This document shows positions 46,123-58,639 of a DNA stretch of 64,000 nucleotides, in pieces; the stretch's first letter is position 1, and each line of letters opens with the position of its first letter. The notes beneath the pieces were generated by a model. It saw nothing but the letters and a program-made list of their open reading frames with translations. It searched no databases and was not told the origin of the DNA. Source of the stretch: Aspidapion aeneum (Eukaryota > Arthropoda > Insecta > Coleoptera > Brentidae). The position numbers were made by a program, and so were the translations under genes. The stretch is taken from positions 3,896,112 through 3,960,111 of the forward strand of contig OY755042.1 of NCBI GenBank assembly GCA_963576565.1. Reading direction: 5' to 3'.

Positions 46123-49068
46123 ATGAGCATGAAGTTAGCGAAGCACCCATCGCAGATCGAATCGTGACTAGGTGGATAATTTGCCGTTAATTAGTCGTGA
46201 ATTAGTTGTGGAAAAATTAATTTTGTGGCTCTTATTTTTGACCGTTTTTGAGGGTGCTTCGCTAACTTCATATGAAGTTAGCGAAGCACCCTCGTAAAAA
46301 TGGCTTTTATCAAAATCGAATATGGTGGATAATTTGCCGCTAATTAGTCGTGAATTAGTTGTGGAAAAATTAATTTTGTCGCTCTTATTTTTGACCTTTT
46401 TTTTGGGTGCTTCGCTAACTTCAAATGAAGTTAGCGAAGCACCCTCGTAAAAATGGCTTTTATCAAAATCGGATATGGTAGATAATTTGCCGCTAATTAA
46501 TCGTGAATTAGTTGTGGAAAAATTAATTTTGTCGCTCTTATTTTTGACCCTTTTTTTGGGTGCTTCGCTAACTTCATATGAAGTTAGCGGAGCACCCTTG
46601 TAAAAATGGCTTTTATCAAAATCGAATATGGTAGATAATTTGCCGCTAATTAGTCGTGAATCAGTTGTGGAAAAATTAATTTTGTCGCTCTTATTTTTTA
46701 CCCTTTTTTGGGTGCTTCGCTAACTTCATATTTTGGCACCCATCGCAAATCGAACCGCTACTAGGTGGATAATTTGCCGTTAATTAGTCGTGAATTAGTT
46801 GTGGAAAAATTAATTTTGACGCTCTTATTTTTGACCTTTTTTTTGGGTGCTTCGCTAACTTCAAATGAAGTTAGCAAAGTACCCTCGTAAAAATGGCTTT
46901 TATCAAAATCGAATATGGTAGATAATTTGCCGCTAATTAGTCGTGAATTAGTTGTGGAAAAATTAATTTTGTCGCTCTTATTTTTGACCCTTTTTTTGGG
47001 TGCTTCGCTAACTTCATATGAAGTTAGCGGAGCACCCTCGTAAAAATGGCTTTTATCAAAATTGAATATGGTGGATAATTTGCCGCTAATTAGTCGTGAA
47101 TTAGTTGTGGAAAAATTAATTTTGTCGCTCTTATTTTTTACCCTTTTTTTGGATGCTTCGCTAACTTCATATTTTGGCACCCATCGCAAATCGAACCGCT
47201 ACTAGGTGGATAATTTGCCGTTAATTAGTCGTGAATTAGTTGTGGAAAAATTAATTTTGTCGCTATTATTTTTGACCGTTTTTGAGGGTGCTTCGCTAAC
47301 TTCATATGAAGTTAGCGAAGCACCCTCGTAAAAATGGCTTTTATCAAAATCGAATATGGTGGATAATTTGCCGCTAATTAGTCGTGAATTAGTTGTGAAA
47401 AAATTAATTTTGTCGCTCTTATTTTTTACCCTTTTTTTGGGTGCTTCGCTAACTTCATATTTTGGCACCCATCGCAAATCGAATCGCTATTAGGTGGATA
47501 ATTTGCCGTTAATTAGTCGTGAATTAGTTGTGGAAAAATTAATTTTGTCGCTCTTATTTTTGACCGTTTTTCAGGGCGCTTCGCTAACATGAAGTTAGCG
47601 AAGCACCCTCGTAAAAATAGCTTTTATCAAAATCGAATATGGTCGATAGATTTCCGCTGATTAGTCGTGAATTAGTTGTGGAAAAATTAATTTTGTCGCT
47701 CTTATTTTTGACCTTTTTTTTGGGTGCTTCGCTAACTTCAAATGAAGTTAGCGAAGCACCCTCGTAAAAATGGCTTTTATAAAAATCGAATATGGTAAAT
47801 AATTTGCCGCTAATTAGTCGTGAATTAAATGTGGAAAAATTAATTTTGTCGCTCTTATTTTTTACCCTTTTTTTGGGTGCTTTGCTAACTTCATATGAAG
47901 TTAGCGGAGCACCCTCATAAAAATGGCTTTTATCAAAATTGAATATGGTGGATAATTTGCCGCTAATTAGTCGTGAATTAGTTGTGGAAAAATTAATTTT
48001 GTCGCTCTTCTTTTTGACCCTTTTTTTGGGTGCTTCGCTAACTTCATATTTTGGCACCCATCGCAAATCGAACCGCTACTAGGTGGATAATTTGCCGTTA
48101 ATTAGTCGTGAATTAGTTGTGGAAAAATTAATTTTGTCGTTCTTATTTTTGACCGTTTTTTTGGGTGCTTCGCTAACTTCATATTTTGGCACCCCTTGCA
48201 AATGGAATCGCTATTAGGTGGATAATTTGCCGTTAATTAGTCGTGAATTAGTTGTGGAAAAATTAATTTTGTCGCTCTTATTTTTGACCGTTTTTCAGGG
48301 TGCTTCGCTAACTTCATATGAAGTTAGCGAAGCACCCTTGTAAAAATGGTTTTTATCGAAATCGAATATGGTGGATAATTTGCCGCTAATTAGTCGTGAA
48401 TTAGTTGTGAAAAAATTAATTTTGTCACTCTTATTTTTTACCCTTTTTTTGGGTGCTTCGCTAACTTCATATTTTGGCACCCCTTGCAAATGGAATCGCT
48501 ATTAGGTGGATAATTTGCCGTTAATTAGTCGTGAATTAGTTGTGGAAAAATTAATTTTGTCGCTCTTATTTTTGACCGTTTTTCAGGGTGCTTCGCTAAC
48601 TTCATATGAAGTTAGCGAAGCACCCTTGTAAAAATGGTTTTTATCGAAATCGAATATGGTGGATAGATTTCCGCTGATTAGTCGTTAATTAGTTGTGGAA
48701 AAATTAATTTTGTCGCTCTTATTTTTTACCGTTTTTTGAGTGCTTCGCTTAATTCATATAAAGTTAGAGAGGCACCGAAAAGACACTCAAAACTAAACGC
48801 GACAAAATTAATTTTTTCACAACTAATTAACGACTAATTAGCGGCAAATTATCCACCATATTCGATTTCGATACGTCATGTCTAAAGCCATTTTTACGAA
48901 GGTGCTTCGCTAACTTTATATAAAGTTAGCGAAGCACCCTCAAAAATGGTCAAAAATAAGAGCGACAAAATTAATTTTTCCACGACTAATTCACGACTAA
49001 TTAGCGGCAAATTATCCACCTAGTCACGATTCGATCTGCGATGGGTGCTTCGCTAACTTCATGCTCAT
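46123..49068. mobile_element. FB-type foldback element with expanded tandem arms
   Basis: 2946 bp flanked by the exact 9-bp repeat CCAGATTGC (46114-46122 and 49069-49077). The ends are inverted: ATGAGCATGAAGTTAGCGAA and TTCGCTAACTTCATGCTCAT, followed by CACCCATCGCAGATCGAATC and its mirror. The left arm holds about 17 tandem units of about 153 bp with GCCGCTAATTAGTCGTGAAT and GGGTGCTTCGCTAACTTCAT. The right arm, from about 48780, holds inverted units. Long tandem-repeat arms with a 9-bp duplication match Foldback/Mutator-like elements. Confidence 0.8.
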
Positions 49069-49079
49069 CCAGATTGCCG

Positions 49080-50435
49080 AAAGGTAAAAGCGTGGCAACC
49101 GGGAGACAGAGGTTAGAATACGTTTGCGATCAATTGATTAGGTTAAGTTTATACCGATTCTTTATCTTTCGAAAGGAGGACAAGAGAGAGCAACAGGGCT
49201 ATCAACAGATAAATAACAAAATAATATGAAAAATATGAACCTTTTTAATAAAAATATGAAATTAAGAAAACAAAATATGGATGAAATGAATGAAATATGA
49301 ATAAAAAATTTTTGGTCGTCTACCACCTTTTTTTTAACAAAACACATTTACTAATCAAAAATATATTTTTTAAATTTTATTTATTAAGTATTAACAAACA
49401 TTTTCAAGTTGAATTAGGCCTGGATAGGGTATGGCCAAACAAAAACAAGTCGCATTTTTTAAAGCATATTTTACAATAAGGTACAAGGTGTTTTCATATT
49501 TTTAAACCAAGGTCTACTACAATTAATAATAGAAAAAAAGTATAAATGCAAAAGTTGTAGACTTTATCCTATATCAAAAAAGGTATTAAACAAAACAAAT
49601 CAATGTCGCTAGTTATAAAAAAACACAAACATTGTAAATCTCTTACGGAAATATATGATAAACTGAGATTTAGTAAAGCTGCTGTTAAAATATTAGCATC
49701 TACAATTTCTAGCGGTTTGGGACCTACTCTACATTTTTTGAAAATAGGTTCCCTATTTTCTATCTCTTGAAATGAGTGCATTAGACCTTTATGGAAATAT
49801 ACCAAAACATCCTGTACATCTAGTAACACAGAAAACTTTAGTATTTGGTATACTTTAAATACTTATTCCGAGCTCAAACATTAAAAAAAACTCAACATTA
49901 CAGAGTAAAAGAATAAAATTCATGGAAAAGCCCTGCTCAATTAGACCTTAGACTTTTTCAGACGCAACTAACCACGAATTACCAAAACAACTAATTAACA
50001 TAAAAAATGCAACAAACATAAGAATAATAAAACAAAACGCAAAAGAGCCCCACATTATTCAGACTTTCTCAGAGGCAACAAACTAATAATAAACTAAAAA
50101 GAATTCAAAATTCAAGACTAGAAAACGCAAAAGAGCCCCACATTATTCAGACTTTCTCAGAGGCAACAAACTAATAATAAACTAAAAAGAATTCAAAATT
50201 CAAGACTAGAAAAAGCATTGAATATTTCTACACTTATTCTAAGACTGAAGTTTCTTCATTGGGGAAACTATGAATACAGCTGTTCAATGCCCACATGTCT
50301 ACGTGCACAAGCGCTTGCGTGAGGATCGCTCTCTTATCTCGGCTTTACGTGCGTCGTGACACGCGTCTGATAAACTTTGATTAGCTAGCTAAAGTGACTT
50401 TATAGTGAAATAAACTGTACCATCGTCCTCTCGCC
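49080..50435. other. AT-rich region, no gene; one 88-bp tandem duplication
   Basis: GCAAAAGAGCCCCACATTAT to AAGACTAGAAAA is present twice, at about 50038-50122 and 50126-50210. No coding frame is supported. Confidence 0.5.
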
Positions 50436-50439
50436 CTTT

Positions 50440-51235
50440 AAAGATCACATAAGCAATACATGTTCAAGACTTAATTCTGCTTGTTACAAAGTTTGGGTAT
50501 TATCAAAACATATGTCCAGGGATTCTCTGCTCATGGTGTATTATGGGAATGTGTACTCTCTTATTCAATATGGGATTGTTTTCTGGGGGTCAGCTGATAC
50601 TAGCAGAATTTTTCAGATTGAGAAACGAGTTTTGTGAATAATTTCTAAACTAGGATTTAGAGACTCATGTAGGGGCTATTTTAAGCAACACAACCTGTTA
50701 ACTGTTGCAGGAATTTTTATTTATGAATGTTTGTTATTCTTTTTTAAACACAAAGAAAAATTTTATAAGTATAAGCCAATGCACAAGCACCAAACTAGGG
50801 AAAAACATTCAATGCTTATATATCCACAGCACAAGCTGACTCTTTTTGAACTTTGAGGAAATCTCCTCATTAGGAAAATTTAAGAATGTGCTATTTAGAA
50901 CAATATGCGATATTGAGCCTTACAGTACAAGTGAATTTCTCGAAAAAATGGGCAAATTGATTTAGGTGCACAATTACGTATTTTATTTTATTTTTGTGTT
51001 TTATTTTAAATGTTGTTGGTTCTTCCTGTGTAATAAGTTTTTGGTGTTTTCGACTTTTATTGAGTGAACTTGCATTAAGTGACAATTTAAGTATAGTTTA
51101 AAGAAAAAAAAAATTATGATGTATTTTTACAATTTATTTTTTGTTTTTTAATTTAGACAAACCTTTTTCTACTGTATATTTATTGTACTTCTAGAAATGG
51201 AAATAAATTTATTGTCTATTGTCTATTATTTTACA
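50440..51235 (+). pseudogene. LINE 3' end (Jockey-group reverse transcriptase tail)
   Basis: The plus strand reads LLMVYYGNVYSLIQYGIVFW, then IFQIEKRVL, a stop, and FRDSCRGYFKQHNLLTVAGI. This is the region after the catalytic domain in Jockey/CR1-type LINE polymerases. Several stops follow. A 3' UTR ends with TATTGTCTATTGTCTATTAT, a TTGTCTA tail. Confidence 0.75.
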
Positions 51236-51439
51236 AATGCAAAGTGCAAAAACAAAAATATATTATTGAAAAAAATTAAATAAAATTTAATTGCTGTTCA
51301 AATATGGTTCAAATGGACCATGAAAAAACCCAAAATGGCTTTTGGATCCTTTTATGGGATCGCGGGTGAAACAAATAGACTGGTTCGAAAATAGGAAAAA
51401 TAATTTCCGCAGTGAACCTTCAAGCTCGTAAAATATTGG

Positions 51440-52460
51440 CCTACCTTATATGCTGAAGTCGAAAATCGAAATGAACCGAGTGCAGGGCATTTCCCTCGCT
51501 CTTGATTGTTATACAAGTTTTCAGTAATTCTAGGTCATGTGAGTAGGTAATAACTGTGTCGTCAGCAAAAGCAAATAAGATACCCTTAAAATCTGCCAAA
51601 AAAATTTCTTCAATATAAACAATGACAAGTAGGGGCCCTAAGACAGAGCCTTGGGGCACCCCTGTTAATATTTTGGTTTTTTTACTGATGATGTTATTTA
51701 CTTTAGTTTGTTGAGTTCTTTTAGTTAAGTAACTTATAAACCATTGGTAGCACTATACCTCTTATTCCTGCTTGCTTTAATTTTTTTAGGATTTTTTTAT
51801 GTGAAATTGTGTCGAAAGTGAGGGGTAATCAGCTGCCCACAGTAGGTGTACAAATTTTTCTACAGGACCCCACAGGACTATACAGGACTTCCACATGACT
51901 ATACAGGACTTCCACAGGACTCCTCAGGACCCTACAGGATATACAGGACTCCACAGGACTTCCATAGGACTCTACAGGACTATACAGGACACCGAGGTAC
52001 TGGCGCCTAAGGGGTGCCCTAAGCATGATTAAGTACAAAGGCCAGCAAAGGGAAATCAGCTTTTTTTATGGGCGCCTCTTCAGCCACAGGACTATACAGG
52101 ACCCCACAGGCAGGACTATACAGGACTATACAGGACACTACAGGACCAAAAATTTATTAAGCTCCTGTAGGACGGTGTACAAATTTGGTTCAGCTGATCA
52201 CCCCTCAGTCGAAAGCCTTTTGAATATCAATGAATAGTGAAGAAACTTTAAGTCTATCAATATTTTTTGTGATATAGTTACGAAATTTCGTTAGAGCTAA
52301 GTCTGTGCCTTTGTCAGGTAGGAATCCATACTGATCTTTAGAAAAATAATTGTGTTTAGATAAGAAATTAAGAAGTCTTTTTTGAACTAGCTTTTCTGAT
52401 AGGCAACTAGCAATAAAAGGTTAAAAAACTAGCTTACAGCTTTTTTCGATTCAAAGATCA
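51440..52460 (-). pseudogene. LINE reverse transcriptase fragment, split by a foldback
   Basis: The minus strand gives FSKDQYGFLPDKGTDLAL, SSLFIDIQKAFDTISH, then MPQGSVLGPLLVIVYIEEI and FAFADDTVIT. These are reverse transcriptase motifs of a Jockey-type LINE, including the FADD catalytic box. It is interrupted at 51819-52207 within the IQKAFDTI motif and carries stops, so it is dead. Confidence 0.88.
51819..52207. mobile_element. hAT-type foldback with ACAGGACT repeats
   Basis: 389 bp flanked by the exact 8-bp repeat GTCGAAAG (51811-51818 and 52208-52215). Inverted ends TGAGGGGTAATCAGCT / AGCTGATCACCCCTCA. Inside are about 20 short repeats of ACAGGACT(N) in one arm and again in the other. 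The 8-bp duplication suggests hAT. Confidence 0.85.
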
Positions 52461-52990
52461 TGAAATACCAAGGAGGACCTTTGTCATTTCAAGACAAAAT
52501 CTCTTTTCTGGCTTTTACAAAATCTAAATGGGTAGGTTTGTAGGTACATTAAACTATTATATTTTACCTCCATACTGTGTTCGTCATGCTTAGGAGTGAG
52601 TTTGCTTCGCCCCGCCATGTCCAAGAATGGAACTGATTACCCTGATTTAATTGAAGTTTCAACTTTTCGATTAAAAATTTTGCAAAAAAAATCTCGGTCA
52701 ACGACACACATCCCTGTCCTTTTTTTCATAACAAAAACAAAGGATCCCAGTTCGAAAATTGGTTGGTTGCTAATAAAAATGGTTCTTAGAATTTCATACC
52801 AGAGGAGGGATTCCCGATTCTCATCTCAGTCTCTAATTAGATGAAAAATTAAAAAATAAATTATCAATTTGTTAAATCATCGCAATTACCGTGGGAGTAA
52901 TCGTATCCTAAAACGGAACAAAATTATTTGTTGTGTTTTTTTGCAATTTCTTTGAATGAAAGACAAGTTTGATGATAGTAAGCTGTTTAT
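52461..52990. other. No gene recognised
   Basis: An 82-codon open frame (52596-52844) has no recognisable motif. Otherwise AT-rich. Confidence 0.4.
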
Positions 52991-52999
52991 ATTAAAAAA

Positions 53000-53465
53000 A
53001 ATTGTGTGTGCTTAAGAGCACACGGCAGAAGTGTAAACTTCAACAAGGCGAAATTAATAATACTGGCCTTCATCTGCATCATCATATCGCTCGCTGAATG
53101 TTCCTCTCACAGTTAGTCGACTCGAGCCGGATTCACCCGAATGAGCGTTACATAGCAGAGCCTGACGGCTCAGTTCAATTCACTACCCACAAAAACTGCT
53201 AAACGCGCCTAAGGAAGTTTACACTTCAAAAAAAATTGTGTGTGCTTAAGACCACACGGCAGAAGTATAAACTTCAACAAGGCGAAATTAATAATACTGG
53301 CCTTCATCTGCATCATCATATCGCTCGCTGAATGTTCCTCTCACAGTTAGTCGACTCGAGCCGAATTCACCCGAATGAGCGTTACATAGCAGAGCCTGAC
53401 GGCTCAGTTCAATTCACTATCCACAAAAACTGCTAAACGCGCCTAAAGAAGTTTACACTTAAAAA
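53000..53465 (+). repeat. Two direct copies of a ~230-bp repeat
   Basis: Copies at about 53000-53230 and 53231-53465 differ at few positions (GAGCACACGGC against GACCACACGGC). Each contains AGTCGACTCGAGCCG and ends GAAGTTTACACTT. Tail-to-head duplication of a small element is likely. Confidence 0.85.
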
Positions 53466-53545
53466 ATGTTTTATGATATAGGTATATTGAAATCCGGTTT
53501 TTAATAGCTTACAAGTTATTTAATATTTGTTTATGTAATACCCTG

Positions 53546-53678
53546 TTTCCACCAATGCATGCCCACCCCGATTAAAAAAACGCATCACGTGATGGGCCAT
53601 GGATTTACATCGGCTTTCAATGCAGTGTCACCTGATGCGTTTTTTGACTCATGGTGGGCATGCATAGGTGGAAACCTA
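53546..53678. mobile_element. Small foldback element
   Basis: Arms GTTTCCACCAATGCATGCCC / GGGCATGCATAGGTGGAAAC with a second inner pair AAAAAACGCATCA / TGATGCGTTTTTT. About 130 bp, MITE-like. Confidence 0.8.
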
Positions 53679-53689
53679 AGGACACTCAT

Positions 53690-54930
53690 CGTAAAGGCAA
53701 CCTTCTAGGAAGCGAAGCTAACGTTAGGCTTTCTATTTTGTGGTTATTATTTTTGACATGTTTTCCTCGATTTCGCATTGGCGGTTCTTTTTTATTTTGA
53801 AGATGTTGTTTTACACAGTATGAAGGTACAGTCGGGGACTTAATAAATGGCCGCTGCCGTTTTCAGAAGAGCGTGGATAAGAATCCCAATACCGGCCGGA
53901 TTTCGTGGCGCGTCGTTCAACACATATAATTTATTCGCATTCCTGGGTTAAATTCAATCATGAAAAATTTCTCTTCGGTCTGTATTCCGTTTAAATGTTC
54001 GGTTAAAAAAATACACATAATTGCGGAAAAAATTAGCTTTGGTTTGTAGTCCGTTTGAATGTTCGGTTAAAAAAATACACATAATGGTGATTTTTCTGGA
54101 TTTGATATTATTGTTATGTTTTTTATTGTTATTGTTTGTATTTTTAGCCATTTTTAAAATGGTAAGTTTTTAAAGTGTAAAGCTAAAAAAAATAAAGCAA
54201 AAATTGGTTATTTGACTAAAGGCGATTCGAAAACAGCTGTGATGACGGCCTTTACTTTAAGGTTTGAATTGTTGTAAATGTGTAACTACCCCGACTTCTT
54301 GTCGCACAAGAACACTATTTTTGGGGGTGGCTAAATAGCTTGCAAAAATAAACTCGAGTTTTCGACCTTGGGGGCGGCCGGCTCCCCCCGCCATCTTGGA
54401 TTTAGTGTGCATAAAAAAGGTATTTTTAAAATTACTTGGTTACTGTACGTTTTAGAAAAAAAGTTTTAAACAAAAGTTGAAGACAAAAAATTTCCTACAA
54501 AAACACTTTTGCATGTATATTTGTCAGACGAATGGTTTTTGAGTTATGGCTAAATATTTCGCCGCAATTTTGGATTTTGACCAATTTTGATTTTGAATGG
54601 CCTATAACTTCAAAACTGCTTATTTTTGAGAAAATCTGTAACAACATAAAATAAAGAACAACTAATAGCCTTAAAACGAGACATCACTAAGTTCTCTGGG
54701 TAGTACTTTTGCTGAGATACTAACCGTGAAGTATTAGCAGTACACCCGTTTCCTATGTATTTCCATAGTATATGCAAAATAAACCGAAATTATTAAGTTT
54801 TATGTAATTTTTCTCAAAAGCTAAGCATTTTACAGAAATTGTTTAATTAACTTTATTGTAGAAAATTAAATTATCTTTTAAGCGATGTGTAACCTAAGTG
54901 GGCCAAGTCCACGGTTACCTTGCCCATGGG
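53690..54930. other. Repeat-derived sequence, no gene
   Basis: The stretch 53700-53810 (AGGAAGCGAAGC, TTTTTGACATGTTTTCCTCG, GCATTGGCGG) is a diverged relative of 61330-61460. TTAAAAAAATACACATAAT is duplicated near 54004 and 54066. No coding sequence is supported. Confidence 0.5.
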
Positions 54931-54939
54931 CACTCTCCA

Positions 54940-55135
54940 AGTCAACCCCACGCTATATCAGCCTTAAAAACAGTTTTTTATAAATACATTACAATACAAA
55001 GTTACAGTGTCGAACACCGAAATGAAAATTTAAACTGAAAAATGGAAAATGAAAAGTCAACCCCACGCTATATCAGCCTTAAAAACAGTTTTTTATAAAT
55101 ACATTACAATACAAAGTTACAGTGCCGAACACCGA
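54940..55135 (+). repeat. Two direct ~110-bp copies beside the satellite
   Basis: AGTCAACCCCACGCTATATC ... ACAGTGTCGAACACCGAAAT occurs twice (54940-55020 and 55053-55135). The hexamer array starts directly after the second copy. Confidence 0.85.
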
Positions 55136-56657
55136 AATTAAAAATTAAAAATTAAAAATTAAAAATTAAAAATTAAAAATTAAAAATTAAAAATTAAAAA
55201 TTAAAAATTAAAAATTAAAAATTAAAAATTAAAAATTAAAAATTAAAAATTAAAAATTAAAAATTAAAAATTAAAAATTAAAAATTAAAAATTAAAAATT
55301 AAAAATTAAAAATTAAAAATTAAAAATTAAAAATTAAAAATTAAAAATTAAAAATTAAAAATTAAAAATTAAAAATTAAAAATTAAAAATTAAAAATTAA
55401 AAATTAAAAATTAAAAATTAAAAATTAAAAATTAAAAATTAAAAATTAAAAATTAAAAATTAAAAATTAAAAATTAAAAATTAAAAATTAAAAATTAAAA
55501 ATTAAAAATTAAAAATTAAAAATTAAAAATTAAAAATTAAAAATTAAAAATTAAAAATTAAAAATTAAAAATTAAAAATTAAAAATTAAAAATTAAAAAT
55601 TAAAAATTAAAAATTAAAAATTAAAAATTAAAAATTAAAAATTAAAAATTAAAAATTAAAAATTAAAAATTAAAAATTAAAAATTAAAAATTAAAAATTA
55701 AAAATTAAAAATTAAAAATTAAAAATTAAAAATTAAAAATTAAAAATTAAAAATTAAAAATTAAAAATTAAAAATTAAAAATTAAAAATTAAAAATTAAA
55801 AATTAAAAATTAAAAATTAAAAATTAAAAATTAAAAATTAAAAATTAAAAATTAAAAATTAAAAATTAAAAATTAAAAATTAAAAATTAAAAATTAAAAA
55901 TTAAAAATTAAAAATTAAAAATTAAAAATTAAAAATTAAAAATTAAAAATTAAAAATTAAAAATTAAAAATTAAAAATTAAAAATTAAAAATTAAAAATT
56001 AAAAATTAAAAATTAAAAATTAAAAATTAAAAATTAAAAATTAAAAATTAAAAATTAAAAATTAAAAATTAAAAATTAAAAATTAAAAATTAAAAATTAA
56101 AAATTAAAAATTAAAAATTAAAAATTAAAAATTAAAAATTAAAAATTAAAAATTAAAAATTAAAAATTAAAAATTAAAAATTAAAAATTAAAAATTAAAA
56201 ATTAAAAATTAAAAATTAAAAATTAAAAATTAAAAATTAAAAATTAAAAATTAAAAATTAAAAATTAAAAATTAAAAATTAAAAATTAAAAATTAAAAAT
56301 TAAAAATTAAAAATTAAAAATTAAAAATTAAAAATTAAAAATTAAAAATTAAAAATTAAAAATTAAAAATTAAAAATTAAAAATTTAAAATTAAAAATTA
56401 AAAATTAAAAATTAAAAATTAAAAATTAAAAATTAAAAATTAAAAATTAAAAATTAAAAATTAAAAATTAAAAATTAAAAATTAAAAATTAAAAATTAAA
56501 AATTAAAAATTAAAAATTAAAAATTAAAAATTAAAAATTAAAAATTAAAAATTAAAAATTAAAAATTAAAAATTAAAAATTAAAAATTAAAAATTAAAAA
56601 TTAAAAATTAAAAATTAAAAATTAAAAATTAAAAATTAAAAATTAAAAATTAAAAAT
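55136..56657 (+). repeat. (AAAATT)n hexamer satellite, ~1.5 kb
   Basis: About 250 copies of AAAATT, almost perfect; the only break I saw is an AAATTTAAAATT slip near 56382-56392. Confidence 0.98.
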
Positions 56658-56696
56658 AATTGAAACTTGAAAATGGATAATGGATAATGGAAAAAG

Positions 56697-56851
56697 GAAA
56701 ACGGGAAACGGGCAAACGGGGAAATGGGCAAACGGGGAAAAGGGGAAACGGGCAAACGGGCAAACGAGCAAACGGAGAAACGGGGAAATGGGCAAACGGG
56801 GAAAAGGGGAAACGGGGAAACGGGCATACGAGCAAATGGGCAAACGGGCAA
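56697..56851 (+). repeat. Octamer array GGGCAAAC / GGGGAAAC
   Basis: About 19 eight-base units with a changing fourth and last base (GGGCAAAC, GGGGAAAT, GGAGAAAC). It sits between the hexamer and heptamer arrays. Confidence 0.85.
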
Positions 56852-57206
56852 ACGGGGAACATGGAACATGGAACATGGAACATGGAACATGGAACATGGA
56901 ACATGGAACATGGAACATGGAACATGGAACATGGAACATGGAACATGGGACATGGAACATGGAACATGGAACATGGAACATGGAACATGGAACATGGAAC
57001 ATGGAACATGGAACATGGAACATGGAACATGGAACATGGAACATGGAACATGGAACATGGAACATGGAACATGGAACATGGAACATGGAACATGGAACAT
57101 GGAACATGGAACATGGAACAGGAAACGAAACAGGAAACGAAACATGAAACATGAAACATGAAACATGGAACATGGAACATGGAACATGGAACATGAAACA
57201 TGGAAC

Positions 57207-57250
<44 letters not shown>

Positions 57251-57282
57251 TCAACATGGAAAATGGAAAATGGAGAATGGAG

Positions 57283-57345
<63 letters not shown>

Positions 57346-58560
57346 AGTTGAAAGTTGAAAGTTGAAAGTTGAAAGTTGAAAGTTGAAAGCTGAAAGTTGA
57401 AAGCTGAAAGCTGAAAGTTGAAAGTTGAAAGTTGAAAGTTGAAAATTGAAAATTGAAAATTGAAAGTTGAAAGTTGAAAGTTGAAAGTTGAAAGTTGAAA
57501 TTTGAAAGTTGAAAGTTGAAAGTTGAAAGTTGAAAGTTGAAAGTTGAAAGTTGAAAGTTGAAAGTTGAAAGTTGAAAGTTGAATGTTGAAAGTTGAAAGT
57601 TGAAAGTTGAAAGTTGAAAGTTGAAAGTTGAAAGTTGAAAGTTGAAAGTTGAAAGTTGAAAGTTGAAAGTTGAAAGTTGAAAGTTGAAAGTTGAAAGTTG
57701 AAAGTTGAAAGTTGAAAGTTGAAAGTTGAAAGTAGAAAGTTGAAAGTTGAAAGTTGAAAGTTGAAAGTTGAAAGTTGAAAGTTGAAAGTTGAAAGTTGAA
57801 AGTTGAAAGTTGAAAATTGAAAATTGAAAATTGAAAATTGAAAATTGAAAATTGAAAATTGAAAATTGAAAATTGAAAATTGAAAATTGAAAATTGAAAA
57901 TTGAAAATTGAAAATTGAAAATTGAAAATTGAAAATTGAAACTTGAAAATTGAAACTTGAAACTTGAAACTTGAAACTTGAAACTTGAAACTTGAAACTT
58001 GAAACTTGAAACTTGAAACTTGAAACTTGAAACTTGAAAGTTGAAAGTTGAAAGTGAAAGTTGAAAGTTGAAAGTTGAAAGTTGAAAGTTGAAAGTTGAA
58101 AGTTGAAAGTTGAAAGTTGAAAGTTGAAAGTTGAAAGTTGAAAGTTGAAAGTTGAAAGTTGAAAGTTGAAAGTTGAAAATTGAAAATTGAAAATTGAAAA
58201 TTGAAAATTGAAAATTGAAAAATGAAAATTGAAAATTGAAAATTGAAAATTGAAAATTGAAAATTGAAAATTGAAAATTGAAAATTGAAAATTGAAAATT
58301 GAAAATTGAAAATTGAAAATTGAAAATTGAAAATTGAAAATTGAAAATTGAAAATTGAAAAATGAAAGTTGAAAGTTGAAAGTTGAAAGTTGAAAGTTGA
58401 AAGTTGAAAGTTGAAAGTTGAAAGTTGAAAGTTGAAAATTGAAAATTGAAAATTGAAAATTGAAAATTGATAATTGATAATTGATAATTGATAATTGATA
58501 ATTGATAATTGATAATTGAAAATTGAAAATTGAAAATGGAAAATGAAAATGGCAAATGGA
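56852..58560 (+). repeat. Heptamer satellite with homogenised blocks
   Basis: Seven-base units in discrete blocks: GGAACAT (56852-57205), GGAAAAT (57206-57345), GAAAGTT (57345-57810), GAAAATT (57811-57940), GAAACTT (57942-58035), then alternating GAAAGTT and GAAAATT to 58466, GATAATT (58467-58515) and a degenerate end. All share the GRAAAnT form. Seven is not a multiple of three, so the 460-655 codon frames on the minus strand are artefacts. Confidence 0.97.
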
Positions 58561-58639
58561 AAATGAAAAGTGACAGTGGAACGTGGAAAATTGCAAATGG
58601 CCAATGGTAAATGGCAAATTGCAAAGGGCGAAAATCCAT

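Noticed and set aside
46123..49068. CRISPR-like array of regularly spaced repeats
   Set aside because: The units are contiguous with no unique spacers, lie between inverted ends and a 9-bp duplication, and the genome is eukaryotic.
56636..58639. Open frames of 460-655 codons on the minus strand and about 150 codons on plus
   Set aside because: Produced by stop-free heptamer and octamer satellites. Three frames are open at once with the same repeated words shifted.
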